The notes under the pieces were generated by a model, which ran no database searches, was not told where the DNA came from, and saw nothing but the letters and a program-made list of their open reading frames with translations. From Anisakis pegreffii (taxonomy: Eukaryota > Nematoda > Chromadorea > Rhabditida > Anisakidae), in assembly GCA_035041965.1 (NCBI GenBank), contig JAPYMA010000402.1, positions 23,635 through 87,634 of the forward strand: a stretch of DNA of 64,000 nt, in the 5' to 3' direction. The position numbers were made by a program, and so were the translations under genes. Of this stretch, positions 21,263 through 35,500 are shown piece after piece; the stretch's first letter is position 1; each line of letters opens with the position of its first letter.

Positions 21263-24200
21263 GTGATCACATTTTATTTTTCTTTTATTTTGCCTCTTAT
21301 ACAATTAAAACAGTGATTGTGTTGAATCGTTCAGTTACTATTCGTTTGATTCGATTCATTACCCAACTTGTTCTATTGTCAACTCGGTTTTTTTTTCACA
21401 TCAGTTCTAATGTTAGGAAATCAGTTGTCTTGATTTGCCTTCAGCGTATTTGTTTGTTTAGTTGATTGTGAAAATTTTTTAACACTCTTGACTGTCGATA
21501 CCTATAAATTATCTTAGGACTATTGGTTAGATTTCTTTCCATTTTTATTTTGTTTAGATTCGATGCATGCTCAAAGCTTTTTCATGCCTGCAAACCGTTT
21601 GATGTTTTTCGTTTGCCTTTTCTTGATAAATTTCTTTTGAAGTGGAATTATCATTGTTGGCTTCTTCGATGTGTTTGATTAAAACGAACCTTGTTTTGCT
21701 TCAAATCATTATCGAAATGATGATCACTTTGGTATTTTGAGTTAATTTACAATTTCAGCGAAATCTTTCGACGATTAAGTAAGTGTTAAATCATTGTGTG
21801 TAACTGAAATAGCATTGCAACTGCATATAATAGATATGTGGATATTGAATGTTTGCTACAGTAGGTTATTAGTGGTTCAGTTTCGAGTTATTAGTTCACT
21901 TGTAACTCCAACTTCATCATGAGATATTCTTCCTTTCGCTGCGTATGAAGTAGTTGAATACGACTGAACCCATCGATAGAACGTTTGTCCTCTGTATGTA
22001 TTTCAACAAAGTATGATATTCTTAGGCATGTTCTGAACGTTCGTAGATGGATATAATGCATGCAGTATTAATACTAACCGATGTATTTATGTCTCTTTCG
22101 TGGCGGTATTATGTTGATCCTCTTACGTTCTTAAAGATTTAGTCGTTGTTCTTCATCAACGTCTCTGTCCCTTCACACATTATGTGGATGATCTCAGTGA
22201 TTTTCAAATGTTCAACTTGAATGCACGCATGTTTTAGGGATGCCATATTTTGTTCATAATTCCGAAAAGATGCACGAGCAATCATGGAACAGTGGTAACA
22301 TAACCGGTCGATCATAATCCCACTTTGAGCGATAATCTCGTGATTTTGGAATCAATCCTCTTTGAAAGACGTATGCCAAACAAATCGTAGAACTTGACTG
22401 ATTAGTCAGTGTCATCCACCATTCATCCATCCATCTCATAGATTTTCAGCATTTTCCCGAAAGATGCATGCTTCTGCGCATTTGACGAAGATATCTGTCG
22501 TTAAATTTTCTTTCTCTATCATTTGCGTCGAAATAATTTAGACGTTTCAATGGAAATGTTTTTGTGTCTTTGAAACAAATTCGTTTTAGCGCATTATCCG
22601 AATTCTTCAAAATTTTTGTTCCCATTTAATTCACCAGCGGTAGCTGACTACCAGTGCAAGCATGATTTCATTTCAAAGAAACAGTTCGAATTCATTTGAA
22701 CAATCAGTGGATCTCTTATCGTTCGTTCTTATGATTCATGTTGTATGCGTTTGTTTGATGTGTTTTTTGACAATTTAATACTCTTTTTATGAAATGTTTT
22801 TGAGATCTGAAGGGTTTTCGTACGATTTGGTTATGAACATTTCATTTCAGTGCTTGGAAATTGCATTGTTTTCGTTTTGATTCTCACAGTGCCATAGTGT
22901 TTATGAGAAGAGCACAATGCGAGCATTTCTTTGCATGGGTAATTGAATCTGTCTGATGCACTATCACACTTCGACTGATTCAGTCGTCAATTCTCATTTA
23001 AATGACATTTGGGATCCAAAGGAAGTGATTTTTAATTCAGAAAGATATATAAGGATAAAATATAATAATAAGGTCGAGTTGGATGAATATTTGAAACACG
23101 TAATATAGTGAATAATTTAGAAACATGTAATAAATAATGACTTATAATAGGGTTAGTCACGGTCGGGTAACCACAAGAGATATTCCTGGAGGTGTTCCTT
23201 TCGCTTAGTCTCATTTTTTTCTGATATTTATGCAAGTGTGATCATGAGATCAATGGTTAAAAAAAACAATTTCAAAAAAGTTGTTTCATTGCAAATGAAC
23301 ATTTGTTTGGTGACCACTGAAATCAGTCTCGTAACTTGTATTCACAGTTCTCATTGGGCTGCATGGGAATGGCATGGGAATATTTTCTTAAGCACAAACT
23401 CAGAAAATCTCTTTCTTGTGGTATGTTGAGAGTAGAAAATGATTTCTTGTTTATGGGAATTTTGCAACGATTCATCCCTGCTCTGAAGCATTGCATATCT
23501 CATTGATTCGTTCAGTTGATTTGCATCTCTGCTCAAAATCCGATTGCAATTATTCTCAACAGATTTCACTGAGTCCTTTGAAAAATTAAGCGATTTGATT
23601 CCATTAACAATTTTCGCATAACACAACATAGCTTATACTTACTTAAATTACATTAAAAATATTCATTAAATGAGAAATTAACCAAATATCTATCGTTATA
23701 TTCAATACCTATATATCAGGAGTATCGAAATATTATGGTATCAGTGATTTCAAGATGTATTACCGAAATAATCTCACTATCAGTCATATCTTGCTGTCAT
23801 TCCTTCGTTTACTTTTACTACTTCCATCTTCACCGTTTTGCTGTCATTCCCAACACGTTCAATCGTCCTTTTGTCGTTAGTATATCTAATCGTTGAAATT
23901 TTTTGTGCATCATGATTCAAATTCCTTTCTCACGTTTATTCATCCTCACATTTTCTCGTCGTCATTAACAGTTGATTCATCGCTCTGACACAGAATCTCT
24001 GACCGTTCATTACGTCTTCATGTTTGAGTTCATTCTAATTATCCAAACATGTCAGTCGGTCATTTTTTATCCATAATTATATTTTTCAAAAAGAAACATT
24101 TCTTTACGTAAAATTCACTTAATGCATGTGAAAACACTTGCGACAGTTGATCTTAATCGAGCATAAATCAAATGCTCAGAATTTGTGATTGTACGGTGAG

Positions 24201-24404
24201 TGTCTGCAAAGTGATTCGTTGCTGCGCAAAGATGCATGAATTGCATGTGCATTGATTTCTGGTGGATGTTTTAAAATATTGCCGAACAGCATTGCTTGCC
24301 AATTTATGCAGCTGTATTTGTTTATCTGTTTTCTGTTTTCAAGTTATTATTCAGGTCAGGAAATTAGAACTCGATTTCTAAATCAAATGTACCCTTGAAA
24401 ACAG
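21263..24404. other. intergenic, AT-rich
   Basis: No exon with conserved content was found. A reverse frame at 23351-23629 and another at 22254-22439 have mixed, charged translations but no clear splice sites or family resemblance. Upstream exons of the candidate gene ending at 25270 should lie here but were not identified. Confidence 0.35.
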
Positions 24405-25270
24405 CAAATGCATACCCGATCAAGGATCATCCATGAATCTAGTTATTCACGATCGCTTACCAGCATTGTTAGGGAAGGACAAGGGTAATGTGGGATTTCT
24501 CTAGGAAACTGAAGTGATACAAAATCAGATGTTGGATATTGTGTGAAAACATTAACTTGTCGTTCGAATAGTTTAGTGTGCGCATGTAGAAGCAATTAGT
24601 CAGATTGATGGTTGGTTACTTGTTGGAGTGTTTGGAATGCGATTGTAGACGTTCAGATATACATTAGAGCGATGAGAGTGTTTTGAAATATGCGCATTTG
24701 AATGATATGCATGAGTTGTGGCATGATTTGGATGGGTAGAGTGCAGTAGATGAGTGAATTATTATACTTACAATTCTCAATTAATAGGTAGGTGGTTGTC
24801 GATTGCTAAGAACTGAGCATTTGTAAGTTATTGAATACTTCATATGTAAATGAGTTGTGGATTGCCACATGGAAATTAATGAATGATAAGAATGTCGTTG
24901 ATTTTTTGTTTTGATTCGGCAGATTGAAACGACTTGGAGTAAACGGTGATGCAATGCTGGCTTCATTGAGGAGTTCGTTTTGGTGAAATTAAATAATTGA
25001 TTATTGAGCGTAATATTGCACAATATATTGCAATATACCTGTCACAATTACAATAACAATAATAATAATAATTCTGATTACAATACTGTGCTATCGAGTT
25101 CAGTTCAAGCTTCAAGCGTTTCGTTTTCGTGTGAGTCGCTTTTTTCTCGGATTTTTGCTTTCAGCTTATTAATTTTCATCACAATATTCTTGTATTATGA
25201 TTCTTATTTCGAGAACATGATTTCTTCGTACGCTACCGAGTTGTTTCGTTATATTCAGTCATTGTTTTGA
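24405..25270 (+). CDS. tentative 3' exons of a gene for a protein with a C-terminal membrane helix
   Basis: Three pieces join in frame: 24405-24484 (Ser/Arg-rich, includes HESSYSRSLTSIVRE), 24923-24976 and 25117-25270 (stop TGA). The last encodes one hydrophobic helix (FSLLIFITIFLYY) and a polar tail of about 20 residues. Splice phases agree (2 then 2), but no family domain supports the join and the 5' exons are unknown. The layout, a Ser-rich region followed by a C-terminal anchor, recalls inner-nuclear-membrane LEM proteins such as emerin; no LEM domain was found upstream, so this is only a possibility. The final acceptor would be AAG. Confidence 0.35.
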
Positions 25271-28061
25271 TGAGAATGTTTGATTAACGTTGAAATTTGA
25301 AATGGTGATTGCTTGAGAGAATGATAAACTCATGACTGCCCTTAATTTGAATTCATTATCAACAAAGCCGTTCTATTTGAATGATGCACCGCATCCATTT
25401 GCATAAGAGAATGAAAACGTTTCGTTGAATTATGGTCAGTTGTTGACGATTAATTGTGAACGTTGAGTGTATTGTAACGTTTGTGGAAGAGTCATGAAAT
25501 GATGTATAAATTCGGTCGTTGAAATCCTTTGAGTTTCTATCAAAATTCTTTTCTTCGCTCGTAAATGGTGTTATTCAAATCCACAGGAATAATCCGAAGA
25601 CGGTAACGAATAACCTGGAAGTTTGAATGAAAATTTTTGAAAAATACTTTCTCGATTGATCCGAAAATTTTCGACGTTTTTGAGAGTTCTCAATTGCGAT
25701 GATAATGTTGAAATGGGAAATCATAATGATTGAGATAACATCTTTTTTCTAATTCAGATGATCTTCTCCGTTTGAGAATTGATTTCAATCAGTGGAACTA
25801 AACCAAAGTAATAATTTGCTTTTGCGCTTTTTCATTTTTTTGTTTCAAAGAATTGTGTCGCGATTAATAAATATCGAATATTTTCTAAGTTCATTAATCT
25901 AATCGTCAGAATTAGTCACCTTTCTGTTTGCACTCTTTTAATTCACTGCAAAGAAGACATCTTCACAAGTTTATTAAATCACTCAGATTATATTGAAGAG
26001 TGAAGTAAAAATAATTCAAAATTAACCTCAGTTTCAGGCGTCTCCCCTAATTTGAATATATTGTGACATGCATTCGTTAGAACGATAGCCGTATGATTCG
26101 TTTTCAATTCGTAGAAGATGGATGTAATTATTTGTGAACTAATGTAACACTTATTAGCCGATGCATTGTTGTAACACGTATTACTGTTTGTATTATATTG
26201 CCTGTTTGATACGTGAACAGTGCAATTGAATAGATGTGATGTTCGTAGGACGACTCAGCATGTGTTGATTAAAATTGTCTTGATAATTGATAATTTTATA
26301 TGACATTGTTGTATTATGCAATTAACCTTCAATCGACGTTGTGCAATAAATAATGATTTTAATAAATTGGCTCCGACTATCTGCGTTTAGTCAATCGCTG
26401 GATAATTGAAACGTTTATTGTGCATTCTACATGAGATATGGACTCAAACTAATAGAGAGATAAATATGGCGTTCAGGCGATATTATTGTTTCTTTTCAGT
26501 GAAAGAGTTGATTCTATTTCACATAACCTTCAATAGTACGAGATTGTTGGATGGAATGCTCAATAAAGTTTATTGATGAAATCTACATCAACTAGCGTTT
26601 TTGAATTGAAAGCGCCACTCACAAAAGCGTCACTATTCTGAGTTGAGCATAAGCGAAGCTCAATAAAAGGCTTAGATGGCAACTTTCAGCAAAGCAAGTT
26701 CGAAGATATAATCGAACATCACCTAATGATTGTAGCTAAACCCATAGCAAAAGTTTAAACTTTTGGGAATGGTGCTCTCATGGTAACTCATAACTATGAA
26801 CTACTGCAACTTGCCAACTTGCAACTGTAAGGCATTTTTAGATCACACGATGTAATGTGATTTCGATCATTCCCGCTCAGTTTGCCCAACAACATTGTGC
26901 TTTTTGTGTGTTTCTTACATGCTGATTTTCATACAGACCCGAAGATACCATTGGATATGAACATACCTTGATAGTAGACGATGAAGGTAGGTGAAGGCTC
27001 TATGATCGCTGAATTTGGAATTCGTTTTGAAATTGAGCGAACAACTTGATCTTGGAATAAGTCATTTCATGGTCTCGACTGCATAATGCAACCGATTGAG
27101 CATGAGCGAGATATGCAGTTGAACAAACTAAAAAACCGGTATCATTCATACCGCTGATGTCCAGATGACGTGCCAACCTCCTTTGTCTGCTACAAACTGA
27201 ATAATGCGTTGTTCTTGTGCGGGAATCTGCACTATTTTGCAACACACTGTAACATATACGGGTTTTCATGCTTAAATTAATGCACGCCGAAAGCGTGATC
27301 GAATTATTACTGGAACAGTGAAATGACGACACATAACGTCATCAGATTTTGTGAACGAGACAGCTTTCGGTGAGTGGAGAGAAAGGTAGTGGCAAAGAAT
27401 TATTGTTCGAATAAGTACTTTTGCATAAAAAAGTATCGTTCCAGCGAGATGAAGGAATTCGGTTCAAGATTAGATTAACAAAGCGATAAAGATATTCATT
27501 TCTCGTTGGAATTTATCTTATAAAATCGAATAACAATGGATGATTTGTTCACCTTCAAACTTGTTGAGTCAAATCGCGCGTTTTTCAGATGAAATTTGTT
27601 GTGCTGAATTTTATTTTACGTGTGTGTGTCTTTATAACAACTAAAAATGCATTATGGTGGTTCAGTCATTCACTTCAGATTTTCGCTTCGAAAAGTTAAA
27701 TTTTCAGGGAAAGATTAATTTATCATTCATTATTTTATGTTATTTATCTGAACATAACAGCGGTATTAGATCGTGCAGATACTTAATGCACTTTCAATCT
27801 TTATTCAACCTCATATTGCAGGACTTGTAGCATCTTTGGTCTGTAGAATGAATTTTATTCCAGGGACGAAACTGATTTCAGGACGGATTGCTTTATTGAG
27901 ATTGCATTATCTACTGCTATTGAAGTGATATTAAGCATTCCGTTTATGATTTCGTCACTTCAGGTTGAAGAAAAGCAATTTTCACTTCCAGAATGAAATT
28001 CACTTTCAAAATATTTTCTTCGAAGGTTACCCAATAGCACGATCGATCCTTCAACTCCTTC
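25271..28061. other. intergenic, AT-rich
   Basis: No supported gene. A reverse frame of 110 codons at 27000-27332 is the longest open stretch; its translation has no recognised motif and no convincing splice context. Confidence 0.35.
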
Positions 28062-29061
28062 TCATCCTAGATCAGATTTTTTAAATCCAATGATCGTCAC
28101 ATCTTTTGGAATCCTCAATTCTTTCGTAATCCTCAAATCAGATTTTTCTTTGTTGCAATCCGCTGAATCCATTGAGTTTCGTATCTGTGCCTTCGTTTCA
28201 ATTCTCGAGCAGATGACTTTTTCTTCATCGACACAAATTTCCGATAAATTATGTGCAATATTTGATTTAACGCTGAATCTCCTCATGATTATTGAATGAA
28301 CTTCAATTGCCACTGAACCAATTAATACAAAGGAATTGTTGAAAAAAAATTGAAGTTAACGAAGCGCTAAAAAATGGCGCTATGCATAAGGAATACCGTA
28401 GGTTTGTTCGTTGAATCATTCCAATTTCGTTGAATTCGTGTAAGTGGATAAAGAAAAACAATAACAACAACCTAAGGTGATTATAATGACAGCAATTTCA
28501 ATGGATGCTGAGGATATGGGTGTGTGTGTGTTTGCATTCAAATGCACAAAAGTATCGCATATGAATGTTAATGGTGACAAACCACTGAAATCAGACAATA
28601 GTCTATGCTGGAGTCATACAAATTGATTTAATTTATCGCTCGTCTCAAGACAAATAAATGTTCGCCGATTCAGTTCGATCCACCTTAATTCACCAATGAT
28701 TCAAAATATTCTTTCTCGTTTATGCTCAGCATGTCGTAGTGCGTTGCTCGGCTCAATGATGATGTATCACTGATGTTCCTCTTCATCAAAATCGCTATTC
28801 GCAAATAAAAACGATCAGCTTTTTTATCGCTCTTAAAAATTAATCGTTTTATGATTAATCCTTATTGTAATACTTGTTTTTAAACCACCCCGAATAAAAT
28901 AAGATAATTGATGCGCTCTTTCTCTTTGAAATCCTATCAGTTTGAGATCGCATCTTAGCACTGAATGTTATTTTGGTTTGATTTTTCACAGACTCACTTC
29001 CAAGAACAACTTCTCGAAATTGCCGTACCAGCCTATTCAATTTGTTTCTGTTAAGTTTCAT
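28062..29061 (-). CDS. weak two-exon candidate, small basic protein (about 104 aa)
   Basis: On the reverse strand an ATG exon 29061 to 28998 (begins MKLNRNKLNRLVRQF) ends at a GTGAGT donor in phase 1. A TTCAG acceptor leads into 28312 to 28062 with two bases before the next codon, so the frame carries on to a stop. The translation is rich in Lys, Arg, Ser and Glu, without signal peptide, membrane helix or known motif. It is divergent from the secreted-protein gene that starts at 29513. Could be a real small gene or chance frames. Confidence 0.25.
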
Positions 29062-29512
29062 TTGATGCGGTATTGATTGATATGCGATTCTGATGATAAT
29101 CCTCGTGATGTGATTGTTTCCCTATCGAGCAATAATTTCAATGACGATATCAACTTGTACTTGTTTTGCTGTTTGCTTGTTTCGTGCTGTCCTTGTTGAT
29201 TTCATCCCTGAAAGGATCTTTTGTGATGAAATATACAATTTTATCAAAATTCATTGATGGAATCGAATTGAGTCTCGAGAACAGGATTCTTCTCGCTTAA
29301 AAAAAGCTCAAACTGAAGGATCAAAATGTGGATTTTTTTCGCTGTTTATCGTTATTGATGTCGCTAACTTCTTGATTACTGTTCTTAACATGGCTAGGTT
29401 TGTTTCGAAGATGGTGCAGATAAATTCGATATTGTTAGTCATCATTCTGTCGTTCGGATTGAATTGTGATTCTTTAACAAAATTGTTTCTAGCGTTCTCA
29501 AGTTTGAATGCA

Positions 29513-32500
29513 ATGTTTCGATTGACGGCATTATTTCTTCATTGGATGTGCTTCATCTTCATCTCGAATGCACAGGTTTGTCTATTTTTAAAGATACTTT
29601 CATATCGTTTCGGATGATTTTATGGCGTCATTTGAAGGAACCTATTTACGCGGAACAGTCTAGTGTACCTTCACTCGAGCAGAAATCATTCATTTTAAAA
29701 AGTGACTGAGTGTCATGACCAAATGATTACGTTGATAACATTCGTGCCACTCTTATGTTAACGAAGATTATGATGAAAGAGCTATCGACATAATAGATAG
29801 CACCTAGAACGTGTATTCTTTACGAACTGCGATTCTCTTCGAATGAATAATTGGACAGAGCAATTTCCTTGTGTATTTCACCTTATCTCATTAATGACAG
29901 ATTCCTTCTGTCTCCGAATAATGATACGAAGTTCCGTCTCCGAATAATGCACTTATTTTCGCGGGATCAAGAATATTTCAATGATATTTTCAAATTGGCT
30001 TGTTTTCATGATGCGAAAATCTTGACATGGAGGCTGTAACATATGAGCAACGCCCCATTCTTAGTCCAATATCCCATTTCAGTCGGATATTGCTTTTTTT
30101 AAAATAAGAATCATCAAAATTTCGATTTCATTATCGGTATTTTCATGATGAATCACTCTTGAATGGTGTTGATCATCTTGTCAAGTTGATTCAACACAGG
30201 ATAATATTTCAATCAAAAAAGAAACAACGAATTAATTCTTACATAATCTTTCAGCAACCATCTTCAGCTGATGATTTCTTGTCGACAATTCATCTTATGT
30301 GGGATCCAAACGAATTGATAAGAAGAGATCAACTACTGAAGGAATTCATCAAAGCTCAGCAAGCATTCAATAACGCATTATTGTAATCAATCATAATCCC
30401 GTCATTTTCACTTATATGACTCCTTTTCAGTTTCAGTCATTCTTTGAAAAGATATTACGTTGATCGAATATGACAGTTGAAGTATTCGTTGCGGCCTCAG
30501 TGAACTCTATACGAGACCTTGAAACGAAATCAATTGTTGAAGTTCACTTATTTCGCGGTTGATTGATTTCACCGATCCTTGACCTGACATGTGAAATGAT
30601 GATGAATTACAGCTCGTGATAGTCTGTTTTGACGTAAACCACTTGTTTGCTTTGTTCAGCGTTGTTATTAGAACAATTAAAGAATTATTATGCGCAATTA
30701 TCACTCAATTTACAGTCAGCGTTATTATTAAGAATGAAATCGATGAAACCGTTTGACAACATCCTTGATCCGTTTCAAAGACAACAACTTTTGGACGCAT
30801 TGCCGCAGCCGTCAGGTTGGATTTGTTATAATTATCATCATTAATTGAGTTAACGTTACGAAAGTGTCTCTTGTTTTCATAACTTCACGATTCAATTAAC
30901 CACAATATGCACCTAGAGCAGTGGTTCTCAAAGGGGGTGAAATTATCCGTTGTGGGCAATTTAGAGGTGTTGAGGAGTAACGCACGGGCTTGGGAAATTA
31001 ATATTTCGTGCAGTTGTTATGTTGTGAGAGAACGTCATTGTGATGGTGTTTTTAACTCGTATATATAACTGCGGTCAGTTGATGGCAATACTCTTCATTC
31101 TCACATTTTCTGACAATGCGTGTCATTAACTCGTAAGGGTCTAACAGGGTTTTCATTCTTTTCCTTGCTGCTACGATCGCTCTCATAGCTTTTATCATTA
31201 AAAGTGTTCTCTTCTGCTAATTTCTCATTCATTTCACTCAACAGTTTAATTCAAATTCTCATTCTATTAAATATGCTCTGTAATTGATCACTGGACCGTC
31301 GAACGTTGTCGAGCAATAATATTCGATTGCTGTATTGTTGATTTCGACTGTCAACACTCGTCAACGCATCCAATAAATAGTATATGCTGTAGAATGAGAA
31401 ATTGACTTGAACTGTGAAGTGAAAGGAAACAAAGTGAATAAGAAAAACTCATCAATAGAACGGTATTCGCATGTAATAGCTATGAGAGTGAATACAACAC
31501 GTCTGAAAAGAATGAGAATGCATCGAAAACAGTTCGAAGTGAGCTTGTCGTAGACAATAGCTTTTCATGCAATCACAATGGGTTGCAATAATGAGTAACA
31601 CAGCGATCTAGGACACTAATTTCTTTCACGCCGCTGGGAAATTTCCGGACCAGTTTTCCGTTTGTTCCTGATGTTATGCACAGAAACAGTAAGTTCTTAT
31701 ATCAGGGGAGGAGGGGGTAACGGCTGCCTGCCAGATCATCAAGAGGGGTAATGGAGCACCTAAACGTGAGAATCACTGACCTAGACGATAGCAGAAGAGA
31801 TCGTAAGATTATCAGCACATTTATGTGGTTAGTTGGGCGTTTCTTAGCTTTGACTTACTTGATTGCATTACAACAATACGTTTACAACAACACAGCAATA
31901 ATTTCATGGTACTCACAAGTTGTTTTTGAGCCCAAGAAGTATTTAGTTTCCACATTACTGTTTCACCGTTACAACAGTAAGTTTCAGCATTACTCACAGC
32001 TGTTTCAACATCACATTCCAACTAATCAAACAGTATCCGTAGGCTCTACAATTAAATGCACAACTAGACACTGTACAAAATCTCAACATAGCAGTGTCTC
32101 TTCACCCCGCTCAACTTACTTCAGCTATCTTCATTCATTAGTCTACTCGCAAATCTTTGGATATTCACTGCAAATGATTGATAAATGTGATCAATTGTAG
32201 CTTCATTTCTTCAACGTCTCTACAGCACCTACAATGCGATTAAACAACCGTTTCTCGGTAATGTTTTGAATGTTATCAAAGGGAACAACAACGCATTTGA
32301 TCGTAATTTGACTAAAATCGCGATGAATTCCATCCGAAATTTAGCTGAGGTTTGTTTTATTGGACATTGCTTTCAGAAATACCCCATTTCTCACTCAATT
32401 CCCAGTGACCATTTCTGAACTTAAACACTTCATCGTTAATTTGGAGCGATTGTTACCAATGACTTCACGATTCAATGGAAACATTTTGTCATCGCCGCAC

Positions 32501-35500
32501 ATTAACACTATTTTATAAAGTGCGGAAGCGCTCTACCAACCTCGTGATTAGTACCCTCACAATTTGAAGGATGTCAAAGCAACAGTTGATAGCCATCCAC
32601 GCGAAATACCCAACGTCGGTGGATTCAAAAGCAGTGATGATGAAATCACGAATAATACGATTTCATCGGAATGGAGTGATGAAAGCCAACAAGATGATAC
32701 TTCACAGGGCAGAGACAACAATACTACATTAAGAGCTAAAATTTCACAGCGTTAGAACTTAAAATATTTTCGCTTCGATGTTTTTTATTTTGCGAAACTT
32801 AAAATTATTTCGCTCAAACTTTTCGATGTTTTTGCAGTTATTCGCAGTTACTCTTGTGGTTTGGTAGATTAAAAAAAACTGTGAATAAACCATCTTCGTC
32901 AAGTGAAATCTCTGAGTTGCGACTCGTCGAGTTCGAATATTGAATCGTCGCTGCATCTGACTGAAATCAGCAAGATGTTTACACATATATCAGAGATGAT
33001 AAGGGAAATTTTCAGCTGATTATTACGATTATATCGATGAACAAGGATCATCAGCCATATCGCAATCGAATGATGACACTACGGTCATTAAGTATGCAAC
33101 TGCGAATAATCCCAATAACGCATCAGCAAATGCGAATTCATCTCAGTCGACAAATGAAACATTACAAGCTGATGATATGGTCCCGTCACAAACTGATGAC
33201 CATCACCATTCATCTCCCTACCAAGCTCCAAGGGTAAATTCATTAGTTTAAACAAACACTCGCTTCCAGTTACATTCAGTCACTTCACGCGAATAATAAG
33301 TGTCCCTTAAAATTCGATTCGGTCAGACTCCGATCGAAGCCGAGTTCCGTTTAGTTGCCATCATTAATGGGAATTACACTGATAGTGATAAATAAGTGAT
33401 AAATCATTGTGAATTCAAACACCACATTGATTTGAGATATTCCCGAATGATCCAAAATTTCTCGACAAATTGATGGACAAAGGACGATATTTTCAAGACG
33501 TGTCAGTAATGAATAACAAAATTAAGGCGCAAAGCATTTCACTACTCCTAGTGAACGATGAACACGACGAAATTGGCTCAAATGAAACCTTGTTCCGGAA
33601 ATATTTAGATTTCAATTCGAAACCAATGGAAGCATCTGAAGAATACAACGGAACAACTATCGATAGTGAAATACAAAAGGCACGTGGTTACTTGGTTCAT
33701 TTCTTCCTATTTTCTGGGTTTGCTGGTGACAATCCCGAGTTCCTCGGCGATCTATATATGGGATTTGAAGTAAGAAGAACATATAGTGTGCAATACAATC
33801 GGATTCTAAATGCACTATTGTAATAATTTGAATCGGGTTTGAAATCCACAATAGTAAAAATTGGTCTCCAAATTATAGAATAAACAGCCAAGTTATCCGT
33901 CGCTATCGAGTAGTGTTGACGAATTAATAAATGCGATGAATATAACGAAACAACAAGCGAAAGCATTCCTTATCATTATTGAAAAGGTACATTCCTAATT
34001 TGACATCTCATTGACATTCAGTTTTTTTTTGGAAAATGACACGCAAAATAATCACATTGTATTATGCAATCATTGTCGCGTGTGCAGCGATTCGGTTTGG
34101 ATGAAAGTATTCCGTATCATATGTGAAACGTCTTCAGATAAATACTCTGTTAACTCAAAAAATACTGAAAAGAGGCATCAAGTCAGTTGCTTACACCGGT
34201 TTCACATCCTGGGAGTCAGCTGAAAATCACATTTCAACATATCAATTTGTCATCATGAATGGAGTATTTTGTTGACAGATTCTCGAGGAAGAATTACAAA
34301 AAAGAGCAGAAATCGAACGGTCATCTGCTGATAATATCCATTCTTTATCTGCCAATAAATCATCTAAGATTGCATCTGGCATCGAGCGTGATTCTGTCAA
34401 AAGTGATGAGAAGGTAAATATTGTGCTAAAGCGTTTTGAAATGATATTTGATATGGTACATCTAGCTACCCAAAAGAATAAAAAGTTGATTGATATTTCC
34501 GAGATTTTCAGTGTTTTCTTATTTTGCTAACTTGGAAAATAAATATATCACGATGCCAAAGCAATCTATGGAAATTTGCACCACTACGGTTTTTGTTTTG
34601 TCCACTTTTCGAGGTCTTCTATGTGGTTGCGGACTGAACGTAAAAAAATCAGTGATAAGTGTTTAATTGTGAATATAACTAAAATGAAAACGAGTCTAGC
34701 TTCACTGTGTGGAATAATCAATTGCTTGAAGAATGATCCGAACTTGGAATTCTCCTTTGACGAAAAGGCTTTGGATGAGGAGGTCAAAGAATTTGGAACA
34801 CCGCTAGATAAATCAACGAATCATCGTTTGCGTGAACTAACAACATCAGATCTACAAATTCAATTTCACAACAATCACCGTATGGCTCACCTCAGCAGTC
34901 AAAAAGCAAGATCTGCTGATTTGTTCAAAACGTCCAAAGCGCTTCAGCGTAAACCTGCACTCAAAATTTCGTTATCGGGTATTATCATAATTTGCGTTGT
35001 TCTCGCCATTCTCATTTCTATTTATTACGAATACTTTTATGTCTATCATTTTAACATTGCCGCCTCAATTGAGAATTGCAAAATAAACTTAGTGAAGTGA
35101 CAAATATTTGTGAGGAATATTTTCTGCAGGAAATGATAATGCTCGAATAGTTGAAAACTATAAGCAAGTAGAGCAAGAAGAATACGATAAGTTTATAAGC
35201 AGTCTTCAAAATCAGTTATCAGTTGAAAATCCGGAAACGACATCAGCAACTCAGCTGATAGTCAGTGATAAGGAAGCAACACCGACAATTACCACTGTTG
35301 CATCCTCCGAACTACCAACCGTTCCCGTGTCTCCGATTATTCCAGCCCTTCGTATGTTACCTTCCGTTGAATTAATCAATTTTTTTCTCTCTCTGTGAAG
35401 GAAAATATCATTGAGAATATATGACTGTATAAAACAATCGATCGCTTTAAGAATGACCCAAACATACAATTTTCTCTCAGCGACAAAGTAATCCAGCATT

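Noticed and set aside
23351..23629. 92-codon reverse frame with charged translation
   Set aside because: Composition is suggestive, but no donor or acceptor pairs it with another exon and no family was recognised.
27000..27332. 110-codon reverse frame
   Set aside because: No recognised motif, splice signal or supporting neighbour. Kept only as an open stretch.
31751..32200. 149-codon forward frame
   Set aside because: It starts inside the right end of the hAT-like element and crosses its target duplication, and its translation has no coding character. The real exon next to it uses another frame from 32201.
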